A stretch of DNA of 64,000 nucleotides from Bedellia somnulentella (taxonomy: Eukaryota > Arthropoda > Insecta > Lepidoptera > Bedelliidae), in the NCBI GenBank assembly GCA_963576735.1, contig OY755181.1, positions 2,480,001 through 2,544,000 of the forward strand, in the 5' to 3' direction. Positions 53,955 to 64,000 of this stretch are shown one piece after another; the first letter of the stretch is position 1, and every line of letters starts with the position of its first letter. The translations under genes and the position numbers were made by a program. A model generated the notes under the pieces. The model did no database searches, was not told the origin of the DNA, and saw nothing but the letters and a program-made list of their open reading frames with translations.

Positions 53955-54135
53955 AGGTCAAGGTAGGCGGCTGAGTGGTTGTTGGGCGATGCAGCTGGAC
54001 AACCATCATCATAGATATGCCATTTTCACTATCTTTTCCCCAAGTAACTTACAAAAGTTGATAATTCCGTTGCTCTGGCTTCCCCTTTTTGGTATTTATA
54101 GCTGTGAATACGCCTATGTATGTATGTATGTTTGA
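53955..54135 (+). mobile_element. SINE-A, degenerate, 5'-truncated
   Basis: GTTGTTGGGCGATGCAGCTG, ATCTTTTCCCCAAGTAACTT, GCTCTGGCTTCCCC and tail CTATGTATGTATGTATG. Confidence 0.7.
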
Positions 54136-54140
54136 ATGAT

Positions 54141-54779
54141 CAAAAAAAACCGGCCAAGTGCGAGTCGGATCGCGCACTAAGGGTTCCGTACTATCATATA
54201 TATAGAAAATCCCGTTTGTGTGAAAATCATGGGAGCCAAATTAGGTAAGTAATTTGATTTATGACGTTTAAAAATAGAACTACGGGCTAGATCTCATTCA
54301 AACCAATTTTCGTTAGTAGTTTGTATAATAATACACATCATATATTTTTTTCAGTATTATCATGCCCATATTTTAAAAGTTACGGGGGGGGGACACACAT
54401 TTTAGCACTTTGAAAAAGTCTCTCGCGCAAACTATTCAGTTTTGAAAAAAATGATATAAGAAACCTCAACATCATTTTCAAATACCTTTTGATAGATACC
54501 CCACACGTATAGTTTTGATGAAAAAAAAAATTTTGAGTTTCAGTTCTATGTATGGGGAACCCTAAAAATTTTGGTTTTTTTTTCAGATTTTATTTTAAAA
54601 TCTTAATGCGGTTTACAGAATACATCTACGCACCAATTTCCAATAATGTAGTTCTTATAGTTTCGGAATAAACTGGCTGTCACATACGGACGGACGGACG
54701 GACGGACGGACAGACAGACAGACATGACGAATCTATAAGGGTCCCGTTTTTGCCATTTGGCTACGGAACCCTAAAAAAG
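54141..54779 (+). mobile_element. Common lepidopteran dispersed repeat
   Basis: Starts CCGGCCAAGTGCGAGTCGGA, GCACTAAGGGTTCCGTAC; ends GGTCCCGTTTTTGCCATTTG, CTACGGAACCCTAAAAA. A (ACGG)n(ACAG)n microsatellite lies at 54686-54723. GGGTTCCGTA near the start and TACGGAACCC at the end are inverted. I recognise the end sequences as typical of Lepidoptera; the class (SINE-like or DNA) is left open. No coding. Confidence 0.75.
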
Positions 54780-54821
54780 CACAAGAGCAACTCTTGAAAT
54801 ATACATGACGTAAAATATCAA

Positions 54822-55135
54822 TTCTCTCAACTCAACTCAACGTTCTGGCCGTAATTCCTCGAAGGTGTGGCAGTCGTACTAAGACTTCCATTCACCACGT
54901 GACTTTTTTTACGTATCCACGTTTTTCTGGGACAAAGTACCCTCATAAATGAAGCAGGCCCATCGCTGATTTGTACATATACACTGTCAAATGATTAAGA
55001 CAATTTAGCCATGTGGGTGTCCTCACGATGTTATCCTTCACCGTAAAAAAACCATGGCAAATTAAACACACATATAACTTACAAAAAGACATAGTTAGTT
55101 CAGACCCTACTCGGGATTTAAACTCACTACACAGC
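54822..55135 (-). mobile_element. SINE-B, antisense, degenerate
   Basis: AACTCAACGTTCTGGCCG, TTACGTATCCACGTTTTTCT, CACTGTCAAATGATTAAG, GGGTGTCCTCACGATGTTAT, CAGACCCTACTCGGGATTTA in SINE-B antisense order. Confidence 0.7.
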
Positions 55136-55141
55136 TATAAC

Positions 55142-55238
55142 ATACATACATATTCTCACGCCGTTAGTTCCCATTGGGGTAGGCAGAGACTATCGATCGC
55201 CACTTTGTACGATCCTGGCAAATCTCTGTAGCTTTTAC
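55142..55238 (-). mobile_element. RTE LINE tail, antisense
   Basis: ACATACATATTCTCACGCCG, CCCATTGGGGTAGGCAGAG, CGATCGCCACTTTGTACGAT; stops at GTAGCTTTTACTTACT. Confidence 0.8.
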
Positions 55239-55510
55239 TTACTTACTTATACTCACGTCCATTATTCCCATTGGGGTAGGCAGAGACTATCGATTGCCAC
55301 TTAGTACGATCTCGACAAACCTCTCTTGCTTCCCTTAAATTCATTATTCTTCTCAAACATGCTCTTTTATTCTTTTCACTGCGGACCCCCGCCTTTATAA
55401 GAACGTTTTCCATCTGGTCAAGAAACGTTTTACGAGGCCATCCTCTACTAACAATCCCTCATCCTCCACATTGGCTCTATTTATCTCTTTCTCTAGCTTT
55501 TAAATATATA
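55239..55510 (-). mobile_element. RTE LINE 3' fragment, antisense, second copy
   Basis: ACTTATACTCACGTCCATTA, CTATCGATTGCCACTTAGTA, CTCTTTTATTCTTTTCACTG. It belongs to the same diverged subfamily as 12561-12960 (both CCATTATTCCCATTGGGGTA). Abuts the previous fragment head to tail. Confidence 0.75.
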
Positions 55511-55970
55511 TATATATTAATAACACTGGGAGTATTTCTAAAAGAAGCATCTTTAAATATAAGAACTCTTCTATCGAATGTTTCAGTTTACAAACTTGGA
55601 AACTAGTAGCAGTTGGTTATTCCCTTTGAAAGTTTTCCTTGCGAGCTCATAGTGTGAGTGGAAATAGAAAGTTGGGAAAGTTCGTCGTGTCAACGTAACT
55701 TCGTCACCAAGACGAAGTCAAACAAAATATTACCTTTTTAACTTAAATCTCTTCAGCAGATATCAGTCCAGAGCACTCCTGAGCTTTTAAACATTTTGAA
55801 TTGGAAACTCTAGTTGAGAAACAACATTATAGCTGAGTTTTCCATTTATGTTTTCACTATTGACCTGGTTGAGTTTAATGGACTTCGAATAGCGTTAATT
55901 ATAAATACAAACATAAACTAAAATCTTAAATAAAGGGTGTTTAGCACTTAGGGTTGAATAGATTTTGTCA
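55511..55970. other. Unique spacer
   Basis: No gene or repeat recognised. Confidence 0.4.
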
Positions 55971-55972
55971 TT

Positions 55973-56218
55973 GCCGTGTAGTGCCGGCTTAGAATGTCGC
56001 TACCCCTTTCTACCCACGGTTGTCGTAAGAGGCGACTAAGGGTATTGGGGCTTTATATTGGATTTTGGGGCGATGCGGTTGGAGACCCATCACCAAAAAC
56101 CTTTATTTTACCATCTTTTCCCCACTCAACTTCCAAAAGTGGCTGAGGAATTTATAATTCCTTAGTTCTGGCTACCCCTTCTAGGGAAATATAGCCGTGA
56201 GTATATGTATATGTATGT
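55973..56218 (+). mobile_element. SINE-A, full length
   Basis: GCCGTGTAGTGCCGGC at 55974; tail GTGAGTATATGTATATGTATG. Flanked by AGATTTTGTCATT/C at 55960 and 56219, a 12-bp TSD. Confidence 0.88.
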
Positions 56219-56231
56219 AGATTTTGTCATC

Positions 56232-57756
56232 TTTTGCTTGTGCTATAGGACCGCCCAAGTCAAATTCAAACGATTAAATTCCTAAATTTAATTATAAAAT
56301 CGACATTTAATCGTGACAAAAAAATAATTTTGTTGCATTTTGAAAGGACAAAACAATGAAAAAACTTCTGTACTGTATTACGTGGCCGGTTACGTTAGGA
56401 ATATGTAATTGCTTTGAGGCGTTTTTTTTTATCAAAATAAAGTTAAATACTAACATTTTTTGAACTTCAAAGTTTTAATCGTTAAAGTTGTAATCCGTTG
56501 CTTCGGAAGGTGTTCGTAAAGAGAAGAAGCAACAAAGAAACTCTTTACAATCACATTTTTTAATTTTTTCAAAGTATGGTTTGTACAATTTCAGTTTGTC
56601 AGTACAAACATGTTTTTACTTTATAAAAGAATTATGATTAGATTATTATTATTGATTAGAAGATTAATGATTTTCTATGCGACCAAACCAAACGCTAGTT
56701 TGACATAATTAAAATAAATTGTCCATCACAAAAACCACCAGACAATTATTCCTGGGAATAACGAGGGAAGATTTATAGCTTTACGGACACGGTCATGTGG
56801 GCGTTGGGTCCTTGTCGTTTAAAATATCTTGAACACTGTAGTAAGATTTCTTTAAAAGCATGGCTTTAATGGCCTTTTTAAAAGATGCCACAGGCAATTC
56901 CATATGTCAGAAGAAAGTTTGTTGAACATTTTGAGGAATAGTCCCACAAAGGAGTTACTTAATTTATTAAGTCTCCACTTTGGTACGTTGTTTCTCCTTA
57001 TTTCGAGTGTTAACAGTATGCCTATCACTAACTTTACTAAATTGACCTATATTCTTTTTGGCATACATTAAATTCTCAAATATTATTATTATTGGTTATC
57101 GCTAGAACCTCTGCCACCCCTTAAAGGATATTCAGCTTTAAATCCAACCAACTTATAATCCTAAGCTGTAATAATTGAGTCAACAACACAATAATTAACA
57201 TTCAAATTCCCGCGCAAATCCGTACACAACGGCATGAAATCATAACAAAATGGCTTCCGCAACTCCCGCCAATTCTTCCGCCCTGGTACTACAAGGCAGG
57301 AGGCACTCGGCGATAAGCAGAATCGCTTTCCGACATAATCCGCTCAGAGTGGTATTTATCCCGCCACAGTCGCGCTCGGCGTCACTAAGCACCTGCATTG
57401 TAGACGGTTCTATGGCGCAGCGCTTTTTGTGCTAAGTAAAAGAAAGAACTGTGCTTTCGGATGGACTGGACTGGTCTTTTGTTTGGGCGTATCTCTGTTG
57501 GCTATTATTTCAGTTCTATAGCGATTTTTTGCTTATTTTTTTAATCTGAGGTTTGTGAAATAGTATAGGGCAATTAATTAAGCCATGTACTATGTACTCG
57601 TATGTGGTGCCAAGTGTAAAACTTGTCCTATTTGGTTATTTTATGTTTGTATAGGTAACCTGTCAAGTTTCATCAAAATTTATATAAATCTTATATCTTT
57701 CATGGATTTTAAATATCCATAAACTTAACCAAAAGACATTTTCTATTCCACAAAAA
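56232..57756. other. Long unique spacer, GC-richer at 57240-57430
   Basis: One of the longest TE-poor stretches. 57110-57135 is a possible SINE-B scrap (AACCTCTGCCACCCCTTAAA). At 57250 a 61-codon frame runs through a GC-rich segment (CCCGCCAATTCTTCCGCCCT, CGCTCGGCGTCACTAAGC); no domain and no splice-supported exon recognised. Possibly a conserved regulatory block. Confidence 0.35.
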
Positions 57757-57850
57757 ACTCCCCAGTTGGCCAGAGCCTAGGAATTAATAACTCATCACAC
57801 CCTTTTAAAACTTGATTGGGGGGGAGAAAGTTAGAAGTAAAAATAGTATG
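57757..57850 (-). mobile_element. SINE-A fragment, antisense
   Basis: GGCCAGAGCCTAGGAATTAA, CCTTTTAAAACTTGATTGGG. Confidence 0.5.
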
Positions 57851-58286
57851 GGCCACCAGCCATTACGGGCGTAATTAATTAACAATTAATTGCGAAATCA
57901 GCTTACCCTTATTATATCCTATAAGCATTATATTTTCCTGACTATCGTACATACATACATACAGAATTAATAACCTCGATCAAAATGTCTGATAACTTCA
58001 ACCTGACAAAGGGGAAAGTTTTAAGTATAATTGTGTTGACTTCATACGAAATTCCCAACAGAAACATATTATTTGCAACATGTCTGCCGCAGTCTCCTTT
58101 TAACGTCCATTACATCTAGACTTAATAACGTAGAGGTTTCCGATAAAAGCCTCTATTTTCGTAAGGCTTTTGCGGTTGTCGATAACAGACGATCAGTTGA
58201 CGATATGTTTCTTTGCTGTATAAATACCTGTGTTGTTAATATTTAAAAATGAGAGCATATTAATGGACATCAGCTTATAAATAATA
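57851..58286. other. Unique spacer
   Basis: A (CATA)n run at 57949-57962 without an attached element; otherwise nothing recognised. Confidence 0.4.
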
Positions 58287-58289
58287 AGA

Positions 58290-58660
58290 CAACGTGATAG
58301 CTCAATGGGTAGAACACCGGTTATCATGCAAGCGACTAGTGTTCAAATCCCGGGTCGGGCCTACACCAATTTGTCTTTACTAAAGACATATGTGTAGTTA
58401 ATTTATCATGGGTGTTAACGGTGAGGGAAAACATCGTGAGGAAACCCACATGGCTGAGTTTTACTTAGTCATGTGACAGTGTATTCGTACCGTACGCGAT
58501 AGGCCTGCCCCCTATGACGTGTGTACACTGTCCATGCAAAACGTGGGTACTCTGAACACCAGGTGAAAAAGTCACTTGATGTTCAGATGTATTAGTACCT
58601 CTGCCAACCCCTTCGGGGATATACAGCGTGAGCGTTTATGTTTATGTTATGTTATTATGT
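58290..58660 (+). mobile_element. SINE-B, full length
   Basis: Head ACGTGATAGCTCAATGGGTA at 58291, B box GTGTTCAAATCC, tail GCGTTTATGTTTATGTTATG. Confidence 0.87.
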
Positions 58661-58665
58661 AATTA

Positions 58666-58862
58666 TATGTAGTGTCAGCATAGAATAGATTAACAAAACT
58701 CTTCCCGTGGGTTCTGGGTTGGTGTTGGGTCTGTTATCATCAATAACCTTTATTTCACAAATATTTCCCCTCATTACTTCCAGAAGTAGCTCAAGAATTT
58801 CTAATTTGGATTTTGTTAACCCTTTTTGGGATTTATAGCCGTGAATATGTTTATGTATATCA
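58666..58862 (+). mobile_element. SINE-A, degenerate
   Basis: GTAGTGTCAGCATAGAATAG at 58670; GATTTATAGCCGTGAATATG at 58831. Directly follows the SINE-B tail. Confidence 0.65.
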
Positions 58863-58944
58863 GGTAGTCAATGATAGAAATAATTATATAGACTATTAGA
58901 TCATGAGGAGTTTTGTAGTATAAATTTAGAAAAACACTTGTTCA

Positions 58945-59022
58945 TCGTATAAGAAGAGGTTACCAGAGCTTTTGAATCATTCCTTCAGCCAATTTGAAAT
59001 TTCAGAGCAAAGATACTATTGT
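58945..59022 (-). mobile_element. SINE-A scrap, antisense
   Basis: GAGGTTACCAGAGCTTTTGA, CCTTCAGCCAATTTGAAATT. Confidence 0.4.
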
Positions 59023-59023
59023 C

Positions 59024-59252
59024 ATACATACATTCATATATACATACATACATATACTCACGGCTATAAATCCCTAGAAGGGGTAGCCAGAGCTTCAGAA
59101 AAAGAAATTCCTCAGCCACTATTGGAAGTTGTGTGGTTGTAAAATAATGGGTCTCCAACCGCATTGCCCCCAGTACCCTTAGTCACCTCTTACGATCACC
59201 CATGGGAAAAAATGGGCCAGTGCAATTCTAAGCCTACACTACACTGCATCTA
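59024..59252 (-). mobile_element. SINE-A, antisense
   Basis: (CATA)n at 59040-59055, CTCACGGCTATAAATCCCTA; head TAAGCCTACACTACACTGC at 59231. The GATGG-to-GGTGATGG part is shortened. Confidence 0.8.
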
Positions 59253-59351
59253 CGACACTAAACTATGATGTGAATTACTATTGGATTGTTGGGTTTTCAC
59301 TTCACTCGTAAATCGCCTATAATCTCCAAATCCTCCTTAGTCGACTTGTAT

Positions 59352-60042
59352 GATACATACATAAATACATACATATACTCACTCAGGAATGAGACATTCC
59401 TCAGCCACCTTTGGAAGTTGCGTGGGGAAAAGATGGTGAAATAAAGGTTGTTGGTGATGGGTCTCCAACCGCATCGCCCAAAAATCCCTTAAAAAGCTCC
59501 AATACCGTTAGTCGCCTCTTACGTACACCCAGCGGAAGAAATGGGGTAGTGCTATTTTAACTCATAAATAAAAGATGTTATTAAAGGAAAGAAAAATTTC
59601 GACACTGGAAATTTTTCTTTCCTTTAATAACATCTTTTATTTATGAGTAATAATCCCCACATGAGGAATTCATGTCAAAAAACATTAAATTATGTGATAG
59701 TTAGGCGTTTCCAACATTTGCATTCTATCTAAAAAGGTAGACAAGTGGCCGTCCGAATTAGTTAAAATTCGGAGGTAGGAAACGCAAACACTACTTGAAC
59801 GTGTAAAAAAGAAACAAAGGATAGAGAAATTTCGCGCTGGATGCCCACTGACACTGTAGCTCGGTTGGCAGAGCGACGGGGGCGTATACCCGAAGGTCGC
59901 GGGTTCGAACCCCGCCAGTGTCGAAAAATTTTTCTTTCCTTTAATAACATCTTTTATTTATGAGTAATAATCCCCACATGAGGAATTCATGTCAAAAAAC
60001 ATTAAATTAAGTGCTATTTTAAGCCGATACTACACAGCTTGT
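59352..60042 (-). mobile_element. SINE-A, antisense, split by SINE-C
   Basis: 59352-59560 and 60011-60042 (GTGCTATTTTAAGCCGATAC). A small deletion removes the GGCTATAAATCCC segment near 59385. Confidence 0.8.
59561..60010 (+). mobile_element. SINE-C (C1), longest copy, TSD GTGCTATTTTAA
   Basis: 12-bp TSD at 59549-59560 and 60011-60022. The 5' part is a palindrome: CTCATAAATAAAAGATGTTA... and its reverse at 59610-59644, with GACACTGG at the turn. The body and tRNA-like domain (about 59848-59922) match 1120-1351. The end CCCCACATGAGGAATTCATG occurs twice (59656 and 59976), so the element looks like a partial dimer. Confidence 0.88.
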
Positions 60043-60045
60043 ATG

Positions 60046-60405
60046 ATACTCATTTAGATATAGAATTGATTCTTCAAGTCTACACTACATTGGGCAGTCA
60101 GCTTACAAAAGTACAGAGCATCTTACTAATATGTCGTCTGTAAACTGAACAAAAGATACATTTACTAAAACAGCAATGACCAAAACCCTTTTGTTTTAAT
60201 GTCGATGATTTGGGAAGTATCCAAAGAAACGTATGCAGGAATGCTCTCGTAGAGAGGATGGCTTTTAAAGTAATGGCTTGCTTTGCTGACCACATGCAAC
60301 TATCTTTTATTTAAAAAACGTTGACACTCTCTAGTTTTAGCTTTCGCATTCCCACTTTTTGTGCTGGATAAAAAAAAGAGAAATTAAAATGGATACGGCT
60401 TAGAG
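60046..60405. other. Unique spacer
   Basis: No supported gene or repeat. Confidence 0.4.
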
Positions 60406-60406
60406 C

Positions 60407-60658
60407 GCCGTGTAGTGTCGGCTTAGAAAATCACTACCCCGTTTCTACCGATGGGTGTACGTAAGAGGCGACTAACAGGTATTTGGGGCTTTTAAGGGAT
60501 TTTTAGGCGATGCGGTTGGAGACCCATCACCAACAACCTTTACTTTACCATCTTTTCCCCACTCAATTTTCAGAAGCGACTGAGGAATTTCTAATTCCTT
60601 TAGCTCTGGTTACCCCTTCTAGGGATTTATAGCTGTGAGTATATGTTATGTTATGTTA
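60407..60658 (+). mobile_element. SINE-A, full length, (TTATG)n-type tail
   Basis: GCCGTGTAGTGTCGGC at 60408; tail GTGAGTATATGTTATGTTAT. Confidence 0.85.
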
Positions 60659-61019
60659 TTTTGCGTATTTAAATACAATACAAAAGAACTTACGGTATTA
60701 TTTCTAAAAATGGTACCCAGAGCCTAAGAAACAAAGATTTAATACACGGTTGCAGTATCATACATAATCCATTGTCTGTACTGGATTATACGAGTATTAG
60801 GGTCTATCTTATTTTTATAGTTTGAAAAGAAGTATGTTAAACGCAAGATGCTTTAAATAACATATTTGTGTTAAATAGAAAGTATGGAAATGTAAGGAGT
60901 TCCATGTTGCTTCTTATTGCTTTAGTAATAATCTTTATATATTATTTCTGTAAGCCTCTTTCTTGCCCGGAAGCCTGTAACGCGATGAGTTAAGCTAGAA
61001 ATTTGGTTCAGGTATCTTT
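60659..61019. other. Unique AT-rich spacer
   Basis: No gene seen; a SINE-A scrap may start at 60708 (GGTACCCAGAGCCTAAG). Confidence 0.4.
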
Positions 61020-61317
61020 TTGTACAGTTCGCGGCCGTGGTGTGCACAAAATTCAGACATCTGATGTAACTGGATAAGTTAATTGTTACAGAATTTCAAA
61101 GTTTCGATTTTGGCCCATAGACTTTGCTTGAGTGTCATAAGCGCGCACAAACTTTAGTCGATCAGAGATGCGCTGTGATTGGTCGGAATTTTTTCAAACC
61201 GGACAATCAGATAAATTCATTAGAAATTCAAAAAAACTGCGCTGTGATTGGTCGGAAAATTTCAAAATAAACTAATTTTATTGGACGCGACGTAGTCGCG
61301 CCAGGGTTACCCACTAG
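61020..61317 (+). mobile_element. Helitron 3' end
   Basis: Ends with the hairpin CGCGACGTAGTCGCG (6-bp stem, 3-base loop, 61286-61300), 13 bases, then CTAG at 61314-61317 followed by T. Upstream is a direct repeat of TGCGCTGTGATTGGTCGGAA at 61169 and 61238. The 5' end was not located. Confidence 0.65.
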
Positions 61318-61485
61318 TATAATATAGTATTAGTAGTAATATAATATTATTGCGTTGCTTTCTTTACAAAGTCTCGCAAAGACGGTAGAGTTATTGAAAT
61401 TTTAATTTAAAACGTTTAAACTGTTTAATAATTTGATATGAATTATGCCACCTTGTTTTGAATAAAAATAATAGCAATAATATAT

Positions 61486-61731
61486 TTTAAATCTTTTTGT
61501 TCATGAAAACCTCATGTGGGGATTATTACTAATAATTAAAGAATAAATAAAGGAAAGAAAAATTTCGACACAGGCGGGGATCGAACCCGCGACCTTTTAG
61601 AAGAATTTCGCACTGGCAGCCAACTGACACGGTAGCTCAGTTGGCAGAGCGTCGGGGCGTTTACCCGAGGTCGCGGGTTCGATCCCCGCCTGTGTCGAAA
61701 TTTTTCTTTCCTTTATTTATTCTTTAATTAT
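61486..61731 (+). mobile_element. SINE-C (C2), foldback form, TSD TAGCAATAATATAT
   Basis: 14-bp TSD at 61472-61485 and 61732-61745. 5' end TTTAAATCTTTTTGTTCATG; an inverted GACACAGGCGGGGATCGAAC (61567) faces the forward T arm GTTCGATCCCCGCCTGTGTC (61677). The intact tRNA-like middle has the loop variant GCGTTTA. Confidence 0.88.
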
Positions 61732-61745
61732 TAGCAATAATATAT

Positions 61746-61832
61746 ATTTAATCAACATTATGAAGCTGAATTGATTGTTTTGTTTTATTGAACGTGCTAA
61801 TCTCAGAAACCATTGTTCTGATTTGGAAAATT
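61746..61832. other. Short spacer
   Basis: Nothing recognised. Confidence 0.4.
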
Positions 61833-62022
61833 CAGTACTTAGTCATGTGACAGTGTATTCGTACAAAACGGCGATAGGCCTGCCCCCTCTCACGTGAGTA
61901 CACTGTCCATGCAAAACGTAGGTACTCTGAACACCAGGTGACAAAGTCACGTGATGTTCAGAAGTATTAGTACCTCTGCCAACCCCTTCGGGGATGTACG
62001 GCGTGAACGTTAATGTTAAAAA
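61833..62022 (+). mobile_element. SINE-B, 3' half
   Basis: ACTTAGTCATGTGACAGTGT to TACGGCGTGAACGTTAATG. It is 5'-truncated. Confidence 0.8.
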
Positions 62023-62069
62023 TGTTAACTTGGAAAGTATGCTACTTATCGTAGTCGAACATTCACGAG

Positions 62070-62800
62070 GGAAACACTGCGGAGAACCTCCTTTACAAAA
62101 ACATATCCCACCAAAAACATTAAATGTAAAAGAATGCCAAGTCTCTCGATGCAGTCTTTCCATCGTAAAAAGTTTTGAGATCTCATAGAAGCCAAGTCCT
62201 ATTCAAAATATTTCATAGTTATAAATCAACATTTAGTAATTGTATCAATAGTTTTCTTTATATTATAATTATAGTGACTTGGCAATGAGCACAAGAAGAA
62301 ACAAATAAAACGGCATATTTGGAGGAGTTAAAAGTTACACACACCGCATGCGTAAACATTAATATCACAAAATTAATTTTCTTTTGGTTTATCCGTGTCG
62401 TCCCAACCGAATTTCGGCAACGGCAGTCAGTCTTAGTGCACTCTCGATTCATTTACTTTCATAAAGCGATGGCCCGTAAGGTATTCTTAATTATTGTATT
62501 GGAGCATGTAGTCGGTAGTGACCATCATGATTCACACATAACAAATAATCTGATCACTGGTCTCGTCAGTAACATTTGCATATAATTCCAGGCAGCAAGC
62601 AGCTTTTAATTTGTGCTCATTGCCAAGTCACTATAATTATAATATAAAGAAAACTATTGATACAATTACTAAATGTTGATTTATAACTACGAAATATTTT
62701 GAATAGGACTTGGCTTCTATGAGATCTCAAAACTTTTTACGATGGAAAGACTGCATCGAGAGACTTGGCATTCTTTTACATTTAATGTTTTTGGTGGGAT
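62070..62800. repeat. Foldback repeat next to the OTU/PIF1 remnant
   Basis: Arms about 62082-62295 and 62616-62800 share ATCCCACCAAAAACATTAAA, AAGAATGCCAAGTCTCTCGA, TATTCAAAATATTTC and GTGACTTGGCA in inverted order. The outer motif equals that of the foldback at 26136. The loop (about 62296-62615) contains GTCGTCCCAACCGAATTTCG, a possible lepidopteran SINE scrap. Confidence 0.85.
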
Positions 62801-62805
62801 CTCAT

Positions 62806-63240
62806 TTATTTTTTGTAAGTGTATTTCTTTCTTTTACTTTTAGGTGACCTCACAATTTCTTGGACGTCAGCTACTGCTTTGCTTAGAACCCATTCTCTAT
62901 CTCTATCTCTTTTGTTTCTTCTCTGAGGCTTCGTTACTTCTAAGGTAGACAAGTCTGGGCGATATATACTTCGGCGTCGATTATATTCAGCTATTGCTGT
63001 CTCCTGAGCTTTGATACTACTAAAATTCACATTTATTAAATGTAATAACTAACTAATCAACCTAACCAAACCAACCCAAACTAGTCACTCTTGAAAGGGC
63101 CACGTATGCTTGTTTGACGACTGAAAACTCCCATACATGCTGTATGACAACGAATGAAATAAACACGACCCATCTCCAGGAATAGAGATGACTCTGTGTG
63201 GACAAAGGTCGCCATTTATGTACAATATTTCACGTTCCAT
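62806..63240 (-). pseudogene. OTU/PIF1-helicase gene remnant, second copy
   Basis: On the minus strand an ATG at 63240 opens a frame reaching VISIPGDGSCLFHSLSYS, the OTU catalytic-cysteine region. The sequence then switches to QAYVALSRVTSL (helicase motif VI, another frame) and, after a short garbled AT-rich part, to NFSSIKAQETAIAEYNRRR and a basic tail (KSKRKKYTYKK). The stop is at 62806-62808. The C-terminal part parallels 25745-26104 (FNSIKAQVSAITEYN). Nearly everything between OTU start and helicase end is deleted, more than in the first copy. The foldback repeat starts right after the stop. Confidence 0.75.
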
Positions 63241-63400
63241 TACACTTTATTTACAATTACTTCTATAACAATAGGGCTTAAACTTATATATATATGCAAA
63301 CTAAATAGAACTAAACTAACTAACAAATAACTAACTAAATAAATAAATATCTACTAACTTACAAACTATAACTAAACTAAACTAAATAACACGTAAAGTT
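63241..63400. repeat. Low-complexity (AACTA)n-like tract
   Basis: Irregular repeats of CTAACTAA, AATAAATAAATA and AACTAAACTAAACTAA at 63290-63390. Confidence 0.7.
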
Positions 63401-63869
63401 CTCCGAATATCAATTATCACTACAATATTTTTTAGTTTCGAAATAGGTTTTCATAGACAGATGGCGCTATCAAATGAAAATTATCGAATTATTTTGAAGT
63501 ACTACTTACACTGCGCTTTGTAACGAAACCATAGCGCGATTCAGACAGGTACAACGCCATCTATCGAGCGCGCATACAATTTTTATCGCAATACAATGGA
63601 GTTTTAGCTTTATTAATTTAATGAACTTTATGTATTAATTTGTATTAATGATAGTCTATGTATTACATTTATATTATTCTTTTCTAATCTATGTATGTAT
63701 TCATCCAATTGTATAGGTACTTGAACAACGAACAAAGTTAACAATGCAGTCAAAATCCATACATAATGTTCTTGCCAAACCGCAAATATAAAATTGTTTT
63801 CTATGGCATATAATTTTTTAATGTTTTTTATAATTTTTCCTTTATATGTGGCTAATGACCTATCTTGGT
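63401..63869. other. Unique AT-rich spacer
   Basis: AGATGGCGCTATCAA (63461) and CGCCATCTATCGAGCGCG (63556) face each other as imperfect inverted words. No gene recognised. Confidence 0.4.
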
Positions 63870-64000
63870 GCAAAATTTGAAGTTTCTAAGTCTGCTAGAA
63901 GTACCTTAGATTTTTGATGATCTGTCAGTGAATCAGTGAGTCAGTGAGTGACAAAATGGTGTAAGTTTGATCGACCGTAACTCCTAAACTATTAATTCAT
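63870..64000 (-). repeat. Relative of repeat R, reverse orientation
   Basis: GAAGTACCTTAGATTTTTGATGATC-type order with GTGAGTCAGTGAGTGAC parallels, reversed, 21926-21970 of repeat R. Runs off the window end. Confidence 0.5.

Noticed and set aside
57250..57435. 61-residue frame in a GC-richer island
   Set aside because: Short, no domain, no splice or polyadenylation support; length is expected by chance in GC-rich sequence.

Overview
This is a eukaryotic, insect (very probably lepidopteran) non-genic window made almost entirely of transposable elements inserted into one another. The lepidopteran reading rests on Helitrons whose 5' ends look like TCTATACTTATAATAAATC and whose 3' ends are hairpin-CTAG, on the dispersed repeat that opens CGGCCAAGTGCGAGTCGG and closes TACGGAACCCTAAAA (54141-54779), on a tRNA-headed SINE of lepidopteran type (27140-27482), and on a high A+T background. 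I found no convincing host exon, no real tRNA or rRNA gene and no bacterial-type operon. Family names SINE-A, B, C, D and R below are local labels, not database names.

Four interspersed families dominate. SINE-A (about 245 bp, more than 35 copies or fragments) starts with the same roughly 70-85 bases as the full-length RTE-type LINE at 33620 and ends with a tail resembling the last 45 bases of that LINE plus (TATG)n. It has 10-15 bp target-site duplications (TSDs) and is often 5'-truncated, so it looks like an RTE-mobilised SINE. SINE-B (about 375 bp) has a tRNA-like head and a (TTATG)n tail. SINE-C (about 140-450 bp) has a tRNA-like domain close to its 3' end and an inverted copy of part of it near the 5' end. 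Helitrons occur at 1-939, 8547-9501, 27945-28207, 31700-33185 and, as a 3' end, at 61317.

Layout: 1-7500, deleted Helitron with the helicase C-terminus, SINEs and a small tandem duplication; 7500-13600, a diverged tandem array of about 640-bp units with a 129-bp core that is identical in three units, invaded by a Helitron, SINEs and a 1.39-kb foldback element; 13.7-21.4 kb, SINEs with unique spacers; 21683-24950, a nearly identical 1.63-kb tandem duplication; 25.2-26.7 kb, an internally deleted OTU/PIF1-helicase gene followed by a foldback repeat, with a second copy of the same architecture in reverse at 62.0-63.2 kb; 27-33.6 kb, SINEs, MITEs and Helitrons; 33620-43834, an RTE LINE split by a BEL/Pao LTR retrotransposon (35459-42270); 43.9-45.5 kb, a TIR element inside a SINE-A; a 200-N assembly gap at 45579-45778; 48368-52831, a 4.46-kb element with inverted ends and no obvious gene, holding a 215-bp satellite; then SINEs and unique spacers to the end.

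Because many insertions sit inside others with clean TSDs or reconstructable empty sites, their order can be read: the RTE was coding-intact when BEL landed in it, SINE-C was present before the 31.7-kb Helitron, and a paralogous segment near 52.83 kb keeps the pre-insertion sequence of the RTE target.
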